Shown here one piece after another: positions 15,787-23,207 of a stretch of DNA of 25,755 nt. The position numbers and the translations under genes were made by a program. This DNA comes from Deltaproteobacteria bacterium (GTDB taxonomy: Bacteria > Myxococcota_A > UBA796 > UBA2385), in contig CANHON010000010.1 of the NCBI GenBank assembly GCA_947462115.1, positions 1 to 25,755 of the forward strand. Direction: 5' to 3'. Every line of letters starts with the position of its first letter. The first letter of the stretch is position 1. The notes beneath the pieces are model-generated. The model had not been told where the DNA came from and did not search any database. It worked only from the letters and a program-made list of their open reading frames with translations.

Positions 15787-16009
15787 CCGACCCTCCCGCA
15801 GGGAGACGAATTAGCCGAGCCGCGAGCGGGGGCACCTCCCGGTGACCCTTCGGCGCATCGCGTGCGTCCTTCCCCCTGGCGCTGCCCACCTGGCTTCACC
15901 AACGGGGAGCACGATCGCGCGCTGACCGTTGTTTTCTTCCATCATCGCCCCGCGCGGTGAGGCCCTGGCGACGCCGTGGGCCCCGCGCACGCTTCCACAG
16001 GAGCCCCCG
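15787..16009 (+). other. valS leader / intergenic region
   Basis: This 223-base gap holds two small hairpins: CTCCC-GCA-GGGAG (15793-15805) and a G-rich one pairing CGGGGG with CTCCCG around 15827-15841. An AT-richer patch with TTGTTTTCTTCC lies near 15929-15940. There is no T-run after the first hairpin, so it is at best a weak terminator for the upstream gene. The region stays open in the valS frame from 15929, but that frame has no credible ribosome binding site before ATG 16010. No T-box features are seen. Confidence 0.4.
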
Positions 16010-18676
16010 ATGGCCCTCATCGACAGCATCCCCAAGACCTTCGACCCCAAAGCCGTGTGCGACGCGCTCTACGCCCAGTGGGAGGCCGATGGCCTCTTCG
16101 GCGCCGATCCGGCGGCCGGGGGCGAGCCCTACACCATCATGATCCCGCCGCCGAACGTCACCGGCAGCCTGCACATGGGCCACGCCCTCAACAACACCCT
16201 CCAGGACGTGCTGATCCGCTTCAAGCGCATGGACGGCTTCAACGCGCTGTGGGTGCCCGGCACCGACCACGCCGGCATCGCGACGCAGTGGATCGTCGAG
16301 AAGCAACTCCGGGCCAAGGGCATCGATCGCCGGGAGCTGGGCCGCGACGCCTTTTTGGAGAGGGTGTGGTCCTGGAAGGCCGAGAGCGGCGGCACCATCA
16401 CCCACCAGCTCCGCAAGCTCGGCGTGTCCTGCGATTGGGGCCGCGAGCGCTTCACGATGGACGAGGGCCTGTCTCGCGCCGTGATCGAGGTCTTCGTCAA
16501 GTACTACGAAGAGGGCCTGATCTACCGGGCCGAGCGCCTCATCAACTGGGATCCGGTGGGCCTCACCGCCCTCTCCGATCTGGAGGTGGAGAACGAGGAG
16601 GGCGCGCTGGGCGAGCTGTGGAGCTTCGCCTACCCGCTGTCGGAGCCCTCGGTGAACGCGCAGGGCGACGTGGTGACCGAGATCACCGTGGCCACCACCC
16701 GGCCCGAGACCATGCTCGGCGACACCGCCATCGCCGTGCACCCGGCCGACCCGCGCTTCATGCACCTCATCGGGAAGACCGTCCGGCACCCGATCCTCGA
16801 CCGGGAGATCCCGATCATCGGCGACGCCATCCTCGTCGATCCCACCTTCGGCTCCGGCGCGGTGAAGATCACGCCCGCCCATGACTTCAACGACTTTGAG
16901 GTCGGTCGTCGCCACGGCCTGCCGATGATCAACCTGTTCAACCTCGACGCGACGGTCAACGAGGCGGGCGGGCCCTTCGCCGGCCTCGACCGCTTCGAGG
17001 CGCGCGCCCAGGTGAAGGCCCAGATCGAGGCCCTCGGCTTGTTCCGCGGCGCCCAGCCCCACACGCTGAACCTGCCGCGCTCCCAGCGCTCCGGCGCGGT
17101 GGTCGAGCCGATGCTCTCGACCCAGTGGTTCGTGAAGATGGCCCCCTTGGCTGGCCCGGCCCTCGCCGCCGTCGAGCACGGCGCCACGCGGTTTGTGCCG
17201 AAGGCTTGGGAGAACACCTACTACGCCTGGATGCGCAACATCAAAGACTGGTGCATCAGCCGCCAGCTCTGGTGGGGCCACCGCATCCCGGCCTGGTACG
17301 ACGCGGCCGGCAACACCTACGTGGGCGCCAGCGAGGCCGTGGTGCGCGAAAAGCACGACCTGCCCGCTGATCTCGTGCTGCGGCAAGACGAGGACGTGCT
17401 CGACACCTGGTTCAGCTCGGCGCTCTGGCCCTTCTCGACCCTCGGTTGGCCCGAAAAGACCGAAGATCTCGCCAAGTACTACCCCACCAGCGTGCTGGTC
17501 ACCGGCTTTGACATCATCTTCTTCTGGGTGGCCCGCATGATCTTCAGCGGCCAGCACTTCATGGGGCAGGTGCCGTTCAAGGACGTCTACATCCACGCCC
17601 TGGTGCGCGACGAGCACGGCCAGAAGATGTCCAAGACCAAGGGCAACGTGGTCGACCCGCTCGAGTCGATCGCGCTGTATGGCGCCGATGCCTTCCGCTT
17701 CACCCTGGTGGCCTTGGCCGCGCAGGGCCGCGACATCTTGTGGAGCAGCGCGCGGGCCGAAGGCAACGTGAAGTTCCAAAACAAGGTCTGGCAGGCCTTC
17801 CGCTACGCCATGATGCAGATGGACGACTACGATCCGGCGGCCCCGGCCACCCGCTCGCCCTACGACCACTGGATCTTGGCGCGCATGGGCGAGTCGGTGC
17901 GCCGGGTGCGCTCGGCCCTCGACGACTACCGCTTCAACGAGGTGGCGGCCGAGCTCTACAGCTTCACCTGGGACGAGCTCTGCTCCTGGTACCTGGAGCT
18001 CACCAAGGCCACCTTCAAGGGCGACGACACCTCGCCCGAGGCGGAGGCGGCCCGGCAGGGCGCCCGGGGCACGCTGCACGCGGTCTTCCACGGGCTCATC
18101 CGGCTGCTTCACCCGATCATGCCCTTCTTGACCGAGGCGCTGTGGGGGCTGCTGCCGCACACCGAGGGGCCGCTCATGCGCGCGCCCTACCCGAAGGCCG
18201 AGGATTATCCCACGGATCCGGCGGCGCTCATCGAGGTTCAAGGCCTTCAGGAGGCCATCGTGGCGGTGCGCCGGGTGCGCTCGGCCATGGGCCTCTCGGA
18301 CCGAAAGCCGGCGCTCAGCACCCGCTGCGCTGACCCCAGCCTGCTGCAGCGCCACCTCGGCGCGCTCCGCGATCTGTGCGGGGTGGAGGCGGCGGAGCAG
18401 GGCGGCCCCGGCGGGGTCTGCGCCACCGTGGTGGTGTCGGGCCAGGAGGTCTACCTGCCGCTGGACGGCGTGATCGACGTGGACGCCGAGCGCGCCCGCC
18501 TCGATCTGCAGCTCAGCAAGGGCAGCAAGGACATCGAGGCGCTGGAGCGGCGGCTGAGCGGTGGCTTCCGGGACAAGGCCCCGCCGGCGGTCGTGGCCGA
18601 CTTCGAGGCCAAGCTCGCCAAGTCCCTGGATGAGCAGGCCCGCTTGCAGAACGCCCGGCAGATGCTCGGCGCCTGA
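16010..18676 (+). CDS. valS: Valyl-tRNA synthetase
   Basis: This is an 888-residue class Ia synthetase. ATG 16010 has AGGAG (15999-16003) six bases upstream. The N-terminal catalytic domain shows PPPNVTGSLHMGHAL with the HIGH-class motif HMGH at 55-58 and VPGTDHAGIATQ. The CP1 editing domain includes TTRPETMLGDTAIAVHP and DPTFGSGAVKITPAHDFNDFE. The second signature is KMSKTKGNVVDP (K539-K542 region). An anticodon-binding helical domain follows, and the last ~70 residues form the coiled-coil arm typical of ValRS (LDGVIDVDAERARLDLQL...). It charges tRNA(Val) with valine and edits Thr-tRNA(Val). Length and motifs are typical. nadC starts 25 bases downstream with an identical ribosome-binding segment, suggesting a two-gene operon. 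Confidence 0.97.
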   Translation: MALIDSIPKTFDPKAVCDALYAQWEADGLFGADPAAGGEPYTIMIPPPNVTGSLHMGHALNNTLQDVLIRFKRMDGFNALWVPGTDHAGIATQWIVEKQLRAKGIDRRELGRDAFLERVWSWKAESGGTITHQLRKLGVSCDWGRERFTMDEGLSRAVIEVFVKYYEEGLIYRAERLINWDPVGLTALSDLEVENEEGALGELWSFAYPLSEPSVNAQGDVVTEITVATTRPETMLGDTAIAVHPADPRFMHLIGKTVRHPILDREIPIIGDAILVDPTFGSGAVKITPAHDFNDFEVGRRHGLPMINLFNLDATVNEAGGPFAGLDRFEARAQVKAQIEALGLFRGAQPHTLNLPRSQRSGAVVEPMLSTQWFVKMAPLAGPALAAVEHGATRFVPKAWENTYYAWMRNIKDWCISRQLWWGHRIPAWYDAAGNTYVGASEAVVREKHDLPADLVLRQDEDVLDTWFSSALWPFSTLGWPEKTEDLAKYYPTSVLVTGFDIIFFWVARMIFSGQHFMGQVPFKDVYIHALVRDEHGQKMSKTKGNVVDPLESIALYGADAFRFTLVALAAQGRDILWSSARAEGNVKFQNKVWQAFRYAMMQMDDYDPAAPATRSPYDHWILARMGESVRRVRSALDDYRFNEVAAELYSFTWDELCSWYLELTKATFKGDDTSPEAEAARQGARGTLHAVFHGLIRLLHPIMPFLTEALWGLLPHTEGPLMRAPYPKAEDYPTDPAALIEVQGLQEAIVAVRRVRSAMGLSDRKPALSTRCADPSLLQRHLGALRDLCGVEAAEQGGPGGVCATVVVSGQEVYLPLDGVIDVDAERARLDLQLSKGSKDIEALERRLSGGFRDKAPPAVVADFEAKLAKSLDEQARLQNARQMLGA

Positions 18677-18701
18677 GCCCACCCCTTGACCGGAGCCCCC
18701 G

Positions 18702-19523
18702 ATGCGCTTGTCTGAGCTGGTCCGCCTCGCCCTCGAAGAGGACGTCGGCAACGGTGATCTCACCACCGAAGCGACCGTGCCGGCCGAGCGCCGGGGCGTG
18801 GGCCTCATCCGGGCCAAGCAGGCCCTCGTGGTCTGCGGGCACGTCGAGGCGGCCGAGGTCTTCCGGCAGGTCGGCGCGATCTACCGGCCGCTGGTCGGGG
18901 AGGGCTGCGCCGCCGCCTCCGGGGAGGTGGTGGCCGAGGTCGAGGGGCCGCTGCGGGCCCTGCTCACCGGCGAGCGGGTGGCCCTCAACCTGCTCATGCG
19001 CCTGTCGGGCATCGCCAGCCACACCCGGCGGGTGATCGGCGACGTGCAGGGCCTCGCCGTGGTCGACACCCGCAAGACCACCCCGCTGCTCCGGGGCCCC
19101 GAGCGCCGCGCGGTGCGGGTCGGCGGCGGCCGCAACCACCGCTTTGCCCTCTATGACGGTATTCTCATCAAGGACAACCACATCGTCGCGGCGGGGGGCA
19201 TCACGCCCGCCGTGCGCGCGGCCCGGGCCGCGGCCCACCACCTGCTTCGGATCGAGGTGGAGGTCGAGACCCTGGCCGAGCTCGACGAGGCCATCGCCGC
19301 CGGCGCCGATGTCGTGCTGCTCGACAACATGGACGACGCGATGGTGGCGGTCTGCGTGGCGCGGCACCGGGGCGCGGCCCTGTTTGAGGTCAGCGGCAAC
19401 GTCACGGCCGCCCGCCTGCCGGCGCTCGCCGCGCTGGGCGTCGATGTGGTGAGCGTCGGCGGCCTCATCCACCAGGCGACCTGGGCCGACCTCTCGATGA
19501 AGCTGCGGCCGCTCGAGGGCTGA
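18702..19523 (+). CDS. nadC: Nicotinate-nucleotide pyrophosphorylase (quinolinate phosphoribosyltransferase)
   Basis: This is a 273-residue protein, normal length. ATG 18702 follows GGAG (18692-18695) at six bases. The N-terminal domain has ALEEDVGNGDLTTEA (10-24), the family signature. The barrel domain has DTRKTTP (122-128), GGGRNHRFALYDGILIKDNH (141-160) and later EVEVETLAELDEA, DVVLLDNM and FEVSGNV. The Arg, Lys and His residues in these motifs bind quinolinate and PRPP. Family knowledge: it converts quinolinate and PRPP to nicotinate mononucleotide, CO2 and pyrophosphate in de novo NAD synthesis. No nadA or nadB is nearby. It converges on the membrane-protein gene with a hairpin at the junction. 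Confidence 0.96.
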   Translation: MRLSELVRLALEEDVGNGDLTTEATVPAERRGVGLIRAKQALVVCGHVEAAEVFRQVGAIYRPLVGEGCAAASGEVVAEVEGPLRALLTGERVALNLLMRLSGIASHTRRVIGDVQGLAVVDTRKTTPLLRGPERRAVRVGGGRNHRFALYDGILIKDNHIVAAGGITPAVRAARAAAHHLLRIEVEVETLAELDEAIAAGADVVLLDNMDDAMVAVCVARHRGAALFEVSGNVTAARLPALAALGVDVVSVGGLIHQATWADLSMKLRPLEG

Positions 19524-19528
19524 TCGGC

Positions 19529-19563
19529 GCGCTGCAGGCCCTTCAGCGGGTCGGCTGCAGCGC
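19529..19563. terminator. Bidirectional hairpin between nadC and the convergent membrane-protein gene
   Basis: GCGCTGCAG (19529-19537) and CTGCAGCGC (19555-19563) are a perfect 9-bp inverted repeat. Its 17-base loop can form an inner CCC/GGG stem (19539-19541 with 19548-19550). The structure starts six bases after the nadC stop and includes the stop codon of the opposing gene (19543-19545) in its loop. No long T-run follows on either side, so termination may be weak or Rho-assisted. Confidence 0.5.
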
Positions 19564-20889
19564 TTGTTCGGCGCTGTGGGGGGCGAGCTCCACCGCCTGC
19601 TGCGCGCTGTGGCCGGGGTAGACCGGGTGGGCCCGCACCAAGAAGAACCAGCAGACGATCATCCAGAGCAGCGTCCAGCGCTGTGTTCTCGTGGGGAGCC
19701 GGCTCAGTCGGCCGGCGGCGGACACGAGCAGCACAAGCAGGCTGCCTTCAAAGAAGACCTCCGGCTTGGCGATGCGCCAGGCGCCCGGCACCGCCGCGAT
19801 CAGCAGGGCGTAGAGCGGGTTGTCGGCGGCCGCCGCTGCGCCGGGCCGCCCCGCGAGCTTGGGGCCAAGGGCCAGGATGGCGAGCAGCGCGCCGATCCCG
19901 ACGAGGGTGCGCCCGCCGCGCCGCCGAAACAGGGCGCCGAGGCCGAGCAGCCCGAGGACCAAGGCCGTGGGGTCGATCGCCCGCCACAGCTCCAGCCGGT
20001 TCCATTCGGGCGGCCACAGGCTGAGCACGTCGAGGGCGGCCCGCTCGGTCAAGAAGCGCTCGGGCCCGCCGAGGGTGGGCCCCTCGCCCTGAAGGCCCAT
20101 CTGCGCGACGATCAGGGGCAGGCTCAGCGCGGCGGACAGGCCGAGCGCGAGCAGGCGGCGGCGGGCGGGCCCCTCGCCCTGGAGCCCGCCGGGGAGGGCC
20201 TCGATCCCAAAGCCCAGGCCCATCAAGGCGCCGACCATCCCAAAGTAGAGGTTGTTCCAGGTCATCCAGCAGAAGATGAGCCCGGCGCTGAGCACGGCGG
20301 CCCCGCGGCGGGCGGCGCGCTCCAGGCTCCACAGCCACAGGGGCAGCCAGAACACCGCCGCCTTTTCAAGGGTGTACCACCGAATGTCGCGGAGCACGTG
20401 CAGGCCGAGGCCGAAGGGCATGCCCATGGCCACCGCCGCCCAGGGCCGCGCGCCCGTGGCCCGCAGGTAGGCCGCCGCCGCCGCCCAGCCCAAGATCGGC
20501 TGCAGGAAGCTGATCAGGTTCGTCGCCGCCGCGGGCTGCAGCAGAAGATCAGCGGCGGCCACGCTCCAGAGGTGGCCGGCGTGGGCGCCGATCAGCCGGA
20601 GGGCAGGTGTGTCGGCCGCGCCCCAGGGCAGGCTGTCGCGGTGCGCGCCGTTCAGGTAGAAGGCGAAGCTCCCGGCCTTATCGACGGTGGGGAAGTCGCC
20701 CCACCAGGCCTCGGCCCACAGCGCGCCCGCCGGCGCCGTCATCAGCGCGGCGGCCCCGACGATGAAGGCAGCGGCGCGCAGGGCCCCGAGCCGCCCACGA
20801 AGCCCGAAGATCACCAGCAGCACGCCAATGCCGACGCAGAGGGCCCAGGCGAGCGGCGCGTCTTGCGGCCCGGCGGGCAGGGCGATCAT
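19543..20889 (-). CDS. Polytopic inner-membrane protein, possible GT-C-type transferase
   Basis: This is a 448-residue protein with about ten to eleven membrane helices. ATG 20889 is chosen over GTG 20916 because a candidate -10 (TAGCCC, 20928-20923) would leave GTG 20916 too close to the transcription start. After the first two helices is a large polar loop (WWGDFPTVDKAGSFAFYLNGAHRD). Later stretches, LGLHVLRDIRWYTLEKAAVFWLPLWLWSLER split around 145-175 and FCWMTWNNLYFGMVGALMG, alternate aromatic-rich helices with acidic turns as in GT-C glycosyltransferases or YfhO-like proteins. No diagnostic catalytic motif is certain, so the class is tentative. It ends in a soluble tail rich in Gln/Ala. 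It is divergent from mutY. Confidence 0.7.
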   Translation of the reverse strand: MIALPAGPQDAPLAWALCVGIGVLLVIFGLRGRLGALRAAAFIVGAAALMTAPAGALWAEAWWGDFPTVDKAGSFAFYLNGAHRDSLPWGAADTPALRLIGAHAGHLWSVAAADLLLQPAAATNLISFLQPILGWAAAAAYLRATGARPWAAVAMGMPFGLGLHVLRDIRWYTLEKAAVFWLPLWLWSLERAARRGAAVLSAGLIFCWMTWNNLYFGMVGALMGLGFGIEALPGGLQGEGPARRRLLALGLSAALSLPLIVAQMGLQGEGPTLGGPERFLTERAALDVLSLWPPEWNRLELWRAIDPTALVLGLLGLGALFRRRGGRTLVGIGALLAILALGPKLAGRPGAAAAADNPLYALLIAAVPGAWRIAKPEVFFEGSLLVLLVSAAGRLSRLPTRTQRWTLLWMIVCWFFLVRAHPVYPGHSAQQAVELAPHSAEQALQPTR

Positions 20890-20922
20890 GCGGGGGTCGG
20901 CGGGCGGTCCGTACACCGCGCC

Positions 20923-20928
20923 GGGCTA
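20923..20928 (-). promoter_or_regulatory. Candidate -10 element (TAGCCC) for the membrane-protein gene
   Basis: The minus strand reads CGTTAGCCC about 34 bases before ATG 20889 and only about seven bases before GTG 20916. It matches the TAG-centred motif seen before other genes here. No -35 consensus. Confidence 0.2.
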
Positions 20929-20974
20929 ACGGGCTCCGGGTCGCCCCCGCCGCGGCGCCCGGCCGGAGACAGGC

Positions 20975-20980
20975 TAGGGC
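20975..20980 (+). promoter_or_regulatory. Candidate -10 element (TAGGGC) for mutY
   Basis: AGGCTAGGGC (20971-20980) lies 20 bases before the mutY ATG and pairs with the divergent candidate at 20928-20923. The divergent gap is 110 bases. No -35 consensus. Confidence 0.25.
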
Positions 20981-20999
20981 CCGGCGCCCCGGAGGATCG

Positions 21000-22124
21000 A
21001 TGGCGCGCGCCCCAGCAGAGACCGCCCCCTTGTTTCAGCCGAGCCCAGCGCTCAACGACGCGCTGCTCGATTGGTACGCCGAGCGGGCGCGGCCGCTGCC
21101 CTGGCGGGGCGAGGGGCTGAGCCTCTACCGCACCTGGGTCAGCGAGGTCATGTGCCAGCAGACCCGCGTGGACACGGTGATCCCGTACTTTGAGCGGTGG
21201 ATGCGGGCCTTCCCCACGGTGGAGCACCTCGCGAACGCCCCGCTGGACGACGTCCTCGCGCATTGGTCCGGGCTTGGCTACTACAGCCGGGCCCGCAACC
21301 TCCACGCGGGGGCGGCGGTGGTGGTGGCGGCGGGCGGCTTCCCCACCACCCTCGCTGGCTGGCGCGCCCTGCCCGGGGTGGGCGAGTACATCGCCGGGGC
21401 CGTCGGCTCCATCGCGCTCGGCCTCGACAGCCCGGCGGTCGACGGCAACTTGGAGCGGGTGCTGTCGCGCGTTCACCGCCACCCCGGCGGTCGGCCGGCC
21501 ATCACCGCCCTGGCCCAGCGCCTGCTGCCCCCCGGCCGCGCCGGCGACTGGAACCAGGCGCTGATGGATCTCGGCGCCAGCCTGTGCGCGCCCCGCGCCG
21601 CCCGCTGCGGGGAGTGCCCGATCCGCGCCCACTGTGGGGCCGGACAGCTCGGGGAGGCCGACCGCTGGCCCGCGGCCAAGGAGCGGAAGGTGGCGCCGGA
21701 GCGCGCGGCGGTGGGCGCCCTGGTCCGTGACGGCGACCGCATCTTGTTCGGCCAGCGGCTGCCCGAGGGCCTGTTCGGCGGCCTGTTTGAGCTGCCGGGC
21801 CTGCTGCTCCCCAAGGGCGCCGCCACCGACGAGGCCGCGCTGCGGGGCGCCCTTCAGCTCGGCTTGATGGAGGCCTTGGGCGTCGATGCGCATATCGGGG
21901 GCGCGGTGGGCCAGGTCGCCCATGTCCTCACCCATATGCGCCTGCAGCTCGTTATTTTCGAGGTGCAGCTCTCCGGCGAGCCGGCAGCGCAGCCCGGCGG
22001 CGCCTACCAGGGGCTGCGGTGGCTGGGCCGGGCCGAGCGGGGCGGGGTCGGGCTCTCGACCTTGGCGAGCAAGGCGCTGGCCTTGGCGGACGCGGCGCCC
22101 AGCAGCCAGGGCTCGCTATTTTGA
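21000..22124 (+). CDS. mutY: A/G-specific adenine DNA glycosylase MutY
   Basis: This is a 374-residue protein. ATG 21000 follows GGAGG (20991-20995). The catalytic N-terminal domain has E49 in WVSEVMCQQTRV, the helix-hairpin-helix ALPGVGEYIAGAVGSIAL (~123-140) and catalytic Asp148 in AVDGNLERVLSR. The [4Fe-4S] cluster loop is C196-x6-C203-x2-C206-x5-C212. Residues ~230-355 are the Nudix-like 8-oxoG-recognition domain with HVLTHMRLQLVIFEV. Family knowledge: it removes A mispaired with 8-oxoguanine. The extreme C-terminus reads SSQGSLF, close to the sliding-clamp-binding pentapeptide consensus. The 3' end overlaps the convergent CinA-like gene by nine bases. Confidence 0.96.
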   Translation: MARAPAETAPLFQPSPALNDALLDWYAERARPLPWRGEGLSLYRTWVSEVMCQQTRVDTVIPYFERWMRAFPTVEHLANAPLDDVLAHWSGLGYYSRARNLHAGAAVVVAAGGFPTTLAGWRALPGVGEYIAGAVGSIALGLDSPAVDGNLERVLSRVHRHPGGRPAITALAQRLLPPGRAGDWNQALMDLGASLCAPRAARCGECPIRAHCGAGQLGEADRWPAAKERKVAPERAAVGALVRDGDRILFGQRLPEGLFGGLFELPGLLLPKGAATDEAALRGALQLGLMEALGVDAHIGGAVGQVAHVLTHMRLQLVIFEVQLSGEPAAQPGGAYQGLRWLGRAERGGVGLSTLASKALALADAAPSSQGSLF

Positions 22125-22940
22125 GCTCGGCGCCTCGAGGAGTCCGGCGCGGAGGGCCGCCCGCAGCCGGGCCTCGCAGGCGAGCAGCTCGGGCTCGTCC
22201 CGGCTGTCGAGGGTGATCGTCACCGTCCAGGGCTGCTGGTCGAACTGCGGGTAGCTGCCGATGCTGACGGTGGGGTGCGCGGCCGCCGCCTCGGTGAGCG
22301 CGTCGGCGATCTGGGGCTCGTGCTCGGTGGTCACGAGGCGACGGCTGCCCATCGGCCGACCGCCGAGCTGGCCGGCGATCCCGTCGAACTTGCGGCGCAG
22401 CAGGCTCGGGACGCCCGGGAAGATCCATACGTTCCCCGCGCGGACCTGGGGGAAGCTCATGCCACCGCCCTCGCGCAGCTCCGCGCCCTCCGGCACCTCG
22501 GCCATCCGGGCCGCCGCCTCGTTGTAGCGCTCGCCCATCCGCGCGGAGAGCAGGGCTTCAAGGCGGGGATCGCGCACGAGGCGCCGCCCGAGCCCGCGGC
22601 TCACGCCCTCCATCGTGAGGTCGTCGTGGGTCGGCCCGACGCCGCCGGTGGTGATGAGGTGGTCCACCCGGGGCGACCAGCGGGCCACCGACTCGGCGAT
22701 GATCTCGACGTCGTCGGGGATGATCTCGACGCGGAGCACGTCCACGCCGAGCTCGCGCAGGCGGCGGAGCAGGAAGGGGCCGTTCTCGTCCACGAATTTT
22801 CCGCGCAGCAGCTCATCGCCGATGATGATGAGCGCCGCCGTCGGGGCCCCGATCGCCGTGCTGGACGTGCTGGACGCTGAAATCGTCGTCGGCCCTTCGG
22901 CGGGGACGCTGGGGCTGCTCGGTGCGCGCGGGGGTGCCAT
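22116..22940 (-). CDS. Stand-alone CinA N-domain / molybdopterin-binding-fold protein
   Basis: This is a 274-residue protein. ATG 22940 has GGAGG a few bases upstream. After a ~30-residue Ser/Thr/Pro-rich leader, residues ~35-200 show the MoCF-binding/CinA N-domain: ALIIIGDELLRGKFVDENGPFLLRRL and LITTGGVGPTHDDLTMEGVSR, followed by AGNVWIFPGVPSLLRRKF. Family knowledge: this domain (COG1058) is found in CinA and in stand-alone forms; some have ADP-ribose or NMN-related hydrolase activity. The CinA C-terminal deamidase domain is absent. No molybdenum cofactor genes are nearby, so a molybdopterin role is not indicated. The N-terminal leader is unusual and may be disordered. It is convergent with mutY (9-base overlap). 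Confidence 0.85.
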   Translation of the reverse strand: MAPPRAPSSPSVPAEGPTTISASSTSSTAIGAPTAALIIIGDELLRGKFVDENGPFLLRRLRELGVDVLRVEIIPDDVEIIAESVARWSPRVDHLITTGGVGPTHDDLTMEGVSRGLGRRLVRDPRLEALLSARMGERYNEAAARMAEVPEGAELREGGGMSFPQVRAGNVWIFPGVPSLLRRKFDGIAGQLGGRPMGSRRLVTTEHEPQIADALTEAAAAHPTVSIGSYPQFDQQPWTVTITLDSRDEPELLACEARLRAALRAGLLEAPSSK

Positions 22941-22956
22941 CCTGCCTCCTCGGCCG

Positions 22957-22962
22957 CTCCTA
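22957..22962 (-). promoter_or_regulatory. Candidate -10 element (TAGGAG) for the CinA-like gene
   Basis: The minus strand reads ATGAGGCTAGGAG; TAGGAG lies 16 bases before ATG 22940 and matches AGGCTAGGG before mutY. No -35 consensus. Confidence 0.2.
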
Positions 22963-23075
22963 GCCTCATTGCGCCGGGGAGGGCGGGCCGGCTCATGCCG
23001 GAGCCCCCGCGCGCCGATCCCCGGGGGCCCATCGATCTCCGCCGGATTTCACGACGAATGGACCTCTATCGACGG

Positions 23076-23081
23076 TACATT
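23076..23081 (+). promoter_or_regulatory. Candidate -10 element (TACATT) for the tandem TPR genes
   Basis: A locally lower-GC stretch (~23046-23082) contains GGTACATT, a TAnnnT hexamer, about 126 bases before the chosen start at 23208. Promoter use here fits a start at 23208 and not at the frame's earlier ATG 22995. No clear -35. Confidence 0.2.
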
Positions 23082-23207
23082 GGAGGCGGCGGCCCCGCTG
23101 GGCGCCCGCAGCTTGAGCGCCCCTCCGCGGGCCGACCAAGCGCCGCGGGCCTCATCGGTGGAACCGCCGGCGCCCAGTCCGTGTCCCTGCGTCACCATGG
23201 AGGTGAC

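Noticed and set aside
15787..16009. T-box riboswitch before valS
   Set aside because: No conserved T-box sequence or terminator/antiterminator pair is visible.
15896..18817. Nearly 1000-codon frame antisense to valS
   Set aside because: Same codon-bias artefact opposite an unambiguous valS.
20890..20916. GTG 20916 as start of the membrane protein
   Set aside because: It lies about seven bases from the candidate -10; ATG 20889 is better placed.
22995..23207. ATG 22995 as the start of the first tandem TPR gene
   Set aside because: The extra 71 residues are low-complexity, and GTG 23208 has a perfect GGAGG four bases upstream.
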